From Deltaproteobacteria bacterium (GTDB lineage Bacteria > Myxococcota > Myxococcia > Myxococcales > 40CM-4-68-19): a stretch of 7,086 nucleotides of DNA. The position numbers and the translations under genes are program-made. This document shows positions 4,353 through 7,086 of this stretch, in pieces (the stretch's first letter is position 1; each line of letters begins with the position of its first letter). A model generated the notes under the pieces. The model saw nothing but the letters and a program-made list of their open reading frames with translations. It was not told the DNA's origin and did no database searches. Where the stretch lies: positions 1-7,086 of the forward strand of contig JAFEBC010000647.1 in NCBI GenBank assembly GCA_018266095.1, given 5' to 3'.

Positions 4353-5948
4353 CTACGCGGCCGGCTGGTACACGCGGTAATCGATCTCCGGGAACAGGTT
4401 GTTCCGGCTCTCGATCCCCATCAGCCACTGCTCGTCGACCGCGTTCGCCTTGAGCTGATCGTAGAGCTTGGTGAAGAGCAGCACGTGCTCCTTGGTGCGG
4501 CGCACGGCGTACTCGACCATGGTGCCGGTCTTCATGATGAAGGCCCAGTCGGACGACTGCGCGAGGAGCAACTCGCGCGCGGCCTGGTTCAAGGCGCGCC
4601 GCTGCACGCCGGACGAATCCGGGAACAGCCGCACGAGCTCGATCATGCGCTCGGCCGCCTTGTGCAGGTAGCGGTAGATCCAGTCGTTGCTCTCGTCGAG
4701 CCACACGCCCGCGTAGCCGCCCGCGCCCCACGACGAGAACGGCGGCTGCGCGACCTGCTGCTCGGGGAACTGCGCGAGGAAGTCGATGGGCGACACCAGC
4801 TTGAGCACGTCCTGATCGAACGCGGCCTTGCGGATGAGCATCTCGATGAAGGTCGGGCCCTCGTACCACCAGTGGCCGTAGAGCTCGGCGTCGTACGGGC
4901 TCACCACGATGGGCGGCGGGCCGTCCGAGAACTGCGTGCGCAGCCACTGGACCTGCTTGGTGCGGTTGAAGAGGAAGTTCGCGGCGTGCTGGTCGGCCTT
5001 CTGGCGCGCGGCCTCGGGGTCGTAGAGGTCCTTGTGCGAGAGGTCCACCTTGCCGGTGATGCGGTGGTACTTGATGCCGACGTTCTTGCGGGCGCCCGTG
5101 GCCTGGATGTACGGGCGCATGTAGTCCCAGTCGAGGTCGTAGCCGATGTCTCGATAGAACTCGCGGTACGCGGGGTCGCCGGGGTAGCCGGTGTCGGCGC
5201 TCCAGACCTGCATCGAGCTCTCGGGATCGCGGCCGAACGCGGCCACGCCGGAGGGCGTGAACACGGGCGCGTACACGCCGCGGCGCGGGCGGGGCTGTGC
5301 GTGCTCGATGGCGTGCGAATCGACGAAGAAGAAGCGGATGTTCTCGGCGGCGAGGTAGCGGTCGACGCCCGGCGCGTAGCCACACTCGGGGAGCCAGATG
5401 CCGCGCGGGTCGCGGCCGAAGTGCATGCGGTAGTGCGCGGCGGCCACCTGCACCTGCGCGCGGACGGCCTCGGGGTGTTGCATCAGCGGGAGGAAGCCGT
5501 GCGTGGCGCCGCAGGTGATGATCTCCAGCACGCCGACGTCTTGCAGGCGCTTGAAGGCGCCCACGAGATCGCGGTGGTAGCGGTCGTGGAAGAGGCGGCG
5601 CAGGTGCTGGTGGTGCTCGTGGTAGTGCCAGGCGAGCGCGGCCAGCTTGCCGTTGCCGTACGTGCGCTTCACTTCCTTGTCGGTGAGCTCGCACAGCTTG
5701 TCGAGGCGGGCCGCGTAGCGCGACATCAAGAGCTCGTCGCGCAGCATGCCCACGAGCGGCGGCGTCATCGTCATGGTGATGCGGAAGGGCACGCCGTCGG
5801 CGACGCAGCGATCGAAGGCGTCGAGGAGCGGCAGGTACGTCTCGGTGATGGCCTCGTAGAGCCAGTCCTCTTCGAGGAACTCGGGGTACTCCGGGTGGCG
5901 CACGTACGGCAGGTGCGCGTGGAGGACGAGGGCGAGCGCGCCTTGCAT
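4353..5948 (-). CDS. GH57 (DUF1957) 1,4-alpha-glucan branching enzyme
   Basis: Predicted to form alpha-1,6 branches by transferring alpha-1,4-glucan segments, in the cytoplasm, for glycogen-like storage polymer. The 531-aa length matches the bacterial/archaeal GH57 branching enzymes. The conserved GH57 regions are visible: HAHLPYVRHP (10-19), GATHGFLPLM (147-156), WLPECGYAPGVD (185-196) with the nucleophile Glu188, and SPYDAELYGHWWYEGP (350-365) with the acid/base Asp353. These correspond to Glu183 and Asp354 of the Thermococcus kodakarensis enzyme. The C-terminal helical domain begins near SSWGAGGYAGVWLDE (405-419), with the substrate-binding tryptophans Trp407 and Trp416. ATG 5948-5946 is chosen because the family begins with 'G.LALVLHAHLPYVRHPE' and because it overlaps the TGA of the upstream gene by one base, preceded by GGGGA. 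No signal peptide is seen. The frame is open much further upstream, but that part lies over the DUF4912 gene. Confidence 0.95.
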   Translation of the reverse strand: MQGALALVLHAHLPYVRHPEYPEFLEEDWLYEAITETYLPLLDAFDRCVADGVPFRITMTMTPPLVGMLRDELLMSRYAARLDKLCELTDKEVKRTYGNGKLAALAWHYHEHHQHLRRLFHDRYHRDLVGAFKRLQDVGVLEIITCGATHGFLPLMQHPEAVRAQVQVAAAHYRMHFGRDPRGIWLPECGYAPGVDRYLAAENIRFFFVDSHAIEHAQPRPRRGVYAPVFTPSGVAAFGRDPESSMQVWSADTGYPGDPAYREFYRDIGYDLDWDYMRPYIQATGARKNVGIKYHRITGKVDLSHKDLYDPEAARQKADQHAANFLFNRTKQVQWLRTQFSDGPPPIVVSPYDAELYGHWWYEGPTFIEMLIRKAAFDQDVLKLVSPIDFLAQFPEQQVAQPPFSSWGAGGYAGVWLDESNDWIYRYLHKAAERMIELVRLFPDSSGVQRRALNQAARELLLAQSSDWAFIMKTGTMVEYAVRRTKEHVLLFTKLYDQLKANAVDEQWLMGIESRNNLFPEIDYRVYQPAA

Positions 5949-6796
5949 CACGTGTTCCCCGAGCCGGAGCCGTTGGCCACGCCCGAGCCGTTGGCGAGCG
6001 CGCCGTAGCCCAACCGTGCGTCGCGCGCGTCCTTGCCCTCGCGGCGCAGGCGGTCGGCCTCGGCGGCGATGAGCTGCTCCAGGCGCTGCTTCTCGAGCCA
6101 CGCGGCGCCCAGCGCGGGATCGAACGTGCGCGCGGGGCCGGTCGACAGCTCGCTCGGCAGCGGCGCGTCCACAGGGACGGTGGCGTAGCTCGCGGTCGTG
6201 TCCCCCGACGGCTGCGCGACGGGCAGCCGCAGCGGCCGCGAAGCACGCAAGAGGCGCGCACCCTTCTCGCCCAGGGCCCACAGCTCGATCTTGAGCTCGG
6301 CCGCCTGCGGGAGCTGGCGGATGTACCAGCCGCGGGCCTCGAGCTGGATCTCCTGCTCGCGCACGAGCTCGCCGCGCAGGCTCAGGAGCTTCAAGATCGC
6401 GCGCGCCTGGCCCAAGCCGAGGAACGACTGCTCGAGCTGGTGCTGCGAGAGGTCCCAATAGACGAAGAGCGTGGACGGATCGCGGACCAGCGCCACGAGG
6501 CGGCCATCGCCGTAGCCCGAGGGCAGCTCGCCCAGCGCCGCGACGTCCCACTCGGGCGGGTGGTGCGGCTTGGCGGCCGCGCCCGGGGCGTGCGTGCGCA
6601 CGTCGGACTCAGCGGGGATGCCCGCGGGCGAGAGCGGCACGCCGGGGTGCGTGGGCAGCTCCACGCCAGGAGCGTGCGACGCGGCGAGGTCCGAGCTGGA
6701 GGCGGCGTTGGTCGTGCCCGGCGGCACATCGGGGAGCCGCACGGGCGCCGACGTGGCCAGGGGGACCGACACTGGGAGCTGGCTCGAATCGCTCAT
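5948..6796 (-). CDS. DUF4912 domain protein linked to the GH57 enzyme
   Basis: A 282-aa protein without signal peptide or membrane helix. Residues 1-80 are low-complexity, rich in Ala, Pro, Ser and His, and probably disordered. The DUF4912 domain spans about 88-192, starting LPSGYGDGRLVALVRDP (91-107), then TLFVYWDLS (109-117), and ending with GWYIRQLPQ ... ELKIELWAL and LRASRPLRLP. The C-terminus has a charged helix (AWLEKQRLEQLIAAEADRLR) and an Asn-Gly-Ser tail. The biochemical role of DUF4912 is not known to me. The family often lies beside GH57 branching enzymes, so a part in glucan metabolism, perhaps carbohydrate binding, is inference. ATG 6796 is chosen over the upstream TTG 6847 because TAAGGAG stands 9 bases before it. 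The stop TGA shares one base with the next start, so coupling is expected. Confidence 0.85.
   Translation of the reverse strand: MSDSSQLPVSVPLATSAPVRLPDVPPGTTNAASSSDLAASHAPGVELPTHPGVPLSPAGIPAESDVRTHAPGAAAKPHHPPEWDVAALGELPSGYGDGRLVALVRDPSTLFVYWDLSQHQLEQSFLGLGQARAILKLLSLRGELVREQEIQLEARGWYIRQLPQAAELKIELWALGEKGARLLRASRPLRLPVAQPSGDTTASYATVPVDAPLPSELSTGPARTFDPALGAAWLEKQRLEQLIAAEADRLRREGKDARDARLGYGALANGSGVANGSGSGNT
5967..5995 (-). repeat. Short in-frame direct repeat at the DUF4912 C-terminus
   Basis: GAGCCGTTGGC (plus-strand sense) occurs at 5967-5977 and again at 5985-5995, an 18-bp period. It encodes the repeated ANGSG of the tail (ALANGSGVANGSGSGNT). The last part also supplies the GGGGA ahead of the branching-enzyme start. 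It could vary in copy number by slippage. Confidence 0.5.
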
Positions 6797-6805
6797 GCGC
6801 GACGG

Positions 6806-6812
6806 CTCCTTA
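6806..6812 (-). promoter_or_regulatory. Shine-Dalgarno of the DUF4912 gene
   Basis: TAAGGAG on the minus strand lies 9 bases before ATG 6796. It is the best ribosome binding site in the right-hand operon and decides the start. Confidence 0.75.
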
Positions 6813-6823
6813 CACGCACCCAC

Positions 6824-6844
6824 ACCGGCAAGCAAGCCGCCGGT
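6824..6844. repeat. Intercistronic hairpin between the TPR and DUF4912 genes
   Basis: ACCGGC and GCCGGT form a perfect 6-bp stem with a 9-base loop in the 66-bp gap between the two genes. No T-run follows, so it more likely modulates mRNA stability or partial termination than ends the transcript. It may also be chance in such GC-rich DNA. Confidence 0.3.
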
Positions 6845-6862
6845 CAAGACATCGGAGGTCTG

Positions 6863-7086
6863 CTACCGCGGCGCCAGCGCCTGGGCGTTCTGCAGCGCGT
6901 ACTGCTTGAGCTGCGCCGGCGCGTCGGCGGCCGTGCTCTCGGCGAAGGCCTTGTACATCTCGACGGCCTTGTCGTTCTTGCCGAGGCCGCGGTACGCCTC
7001 CGCGAGGCCGAACAAGGGCGAGGCCAGCGCGCCGTTGGCCGCGTGCGCCGCCGAGTAGTCCGACACGGCCTCCTCGTACTTGCCCA
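6863..7086 (-). CDS. TPR protein, C-terminal part only
   Basis: The last 73 residues of a gene that enters from the right edge. The frame stays open to the edge (GKYEEAVSDYSAAH precedes the GTG at 7066), so that GTG is internal, not a start. One full tetratricopeptide repeat is visible: SPLFGLAEAYRGLGKNDKAV, then EMYKAF, with the TPR consensus small/aromatic spacing. Before it is the end of another repeat (GKYEEAVSDYSAA). The protein ends QYALQNAQALAPR. TPRs make superhelical protein-binding scaffolds, and the partner is unknown. It lies 66 bp upstream of the DUF4912 gene on the same strand and is probably in the same operon; no separate promoter for DUF4912 is obvious. Confidence 0.8.
   Translation of the reverse strand, partial: GKYEEAVSDYSAAHAANGALASPLFGLAEAYRGLGKNDKAVEMYKAFAESTAADAPAQLKQYALQNAQALAPR

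Noticed and set aside
4485..6008. 507-codon plus-strand frame antisense to the GH57 gene
   Set aside because: Compositional shadow with Val/Arg/Ala/His-rich sequence and no domain features; the GH57 motifs are on the other strand.
3685..6261. Very long minus-strand open frame (858 codons) over the branching-enzyme gene
   Set aside because: It is Arg/Pro/Ala-rich low-complexity translation in the wrong frame of a convincing GH57 gene, and it runs through the repeat-rich intergenic region. High GC suppresses stop codons.
6797..6847. TTG start giving DUF4912 a lipoprotein-like leader (LLAGVGAC)
   Set aside because: There is no positive residue before the hydrophobic part, the start is a poor TTG, and a strong TAAGGAG specifies the ATG at 6796. 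The similarity to a lipobox is probably chance.

Overview
The window is about 7 kb of very GC-rich bacterial DNA with strongly G/C-biased third codon positions. Gene density, protein styles (HAMP-GAF-GGDEF diguanylate cyclase, CoxD-type MoxR ATPase, DUF4912 next to a GH57 glucan branching enzyme, TPR protein) and codon bias suggest a member of the Myxococcota or a related delta-proteobacterial lineage. This placement is inference; there is no rRNA or other phylogenetic marker.

Layout, left to right. (1) On the minus strand, the 5' part of a secreted SpoIID/LytB-like protein runs off the left edge. (2) Divergent from it on the plus strand is a membrane diguanylate cyclase (TM-short loop-TM-HAMP-coiled coil-GAF-GGEEF) with an intact I-site. 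(3) A compact type II toxin-antitoxin pair of VapBC type follows (ribbon-helix-helix antitoxin, PIN-domain RNase), with its own ribosome binding site and a 15-bp palindrome touching an extended -10 box. (4) Convergent to it is a CoxD-type MoxR AAA+ ATPase without the VWA-domain partner that usually follows such genes. (5) A 700-bp segment holds one probable 76-aa single-pass membrane protein and a series of inverted repeats, including a dispersed-repeat-like 94-bp imperfect palindrome built on CGCAGAGACGC. (6) On the minus strand, an operon reads right to left: a TPR protein (cut by the right edge), a DUF4912 protein, and a GH57/DUF1957 1,4-alpha-glucan branching enzyme whose start overlaps the DUF4912 stop by one base.

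The right-hand operon probably serves storage-polysaccharide (glycogen-like) synthesis. The left half combines cyclic-di-GMP signalling with an accessory toxin-antitoxin cassette between chromosomal housekeeping-type genes. Several genes show a -10-like hexamer 6 to 9 bases before the chosen start and no Shine-Dalgarno, which hints at leaderless transcription. Nothing in the window amounts to a clearly new biological system. The least explained parts are the structured non-coding block at 4085-4310, the small membrane protein and the orphan MoxR next to VapBC.
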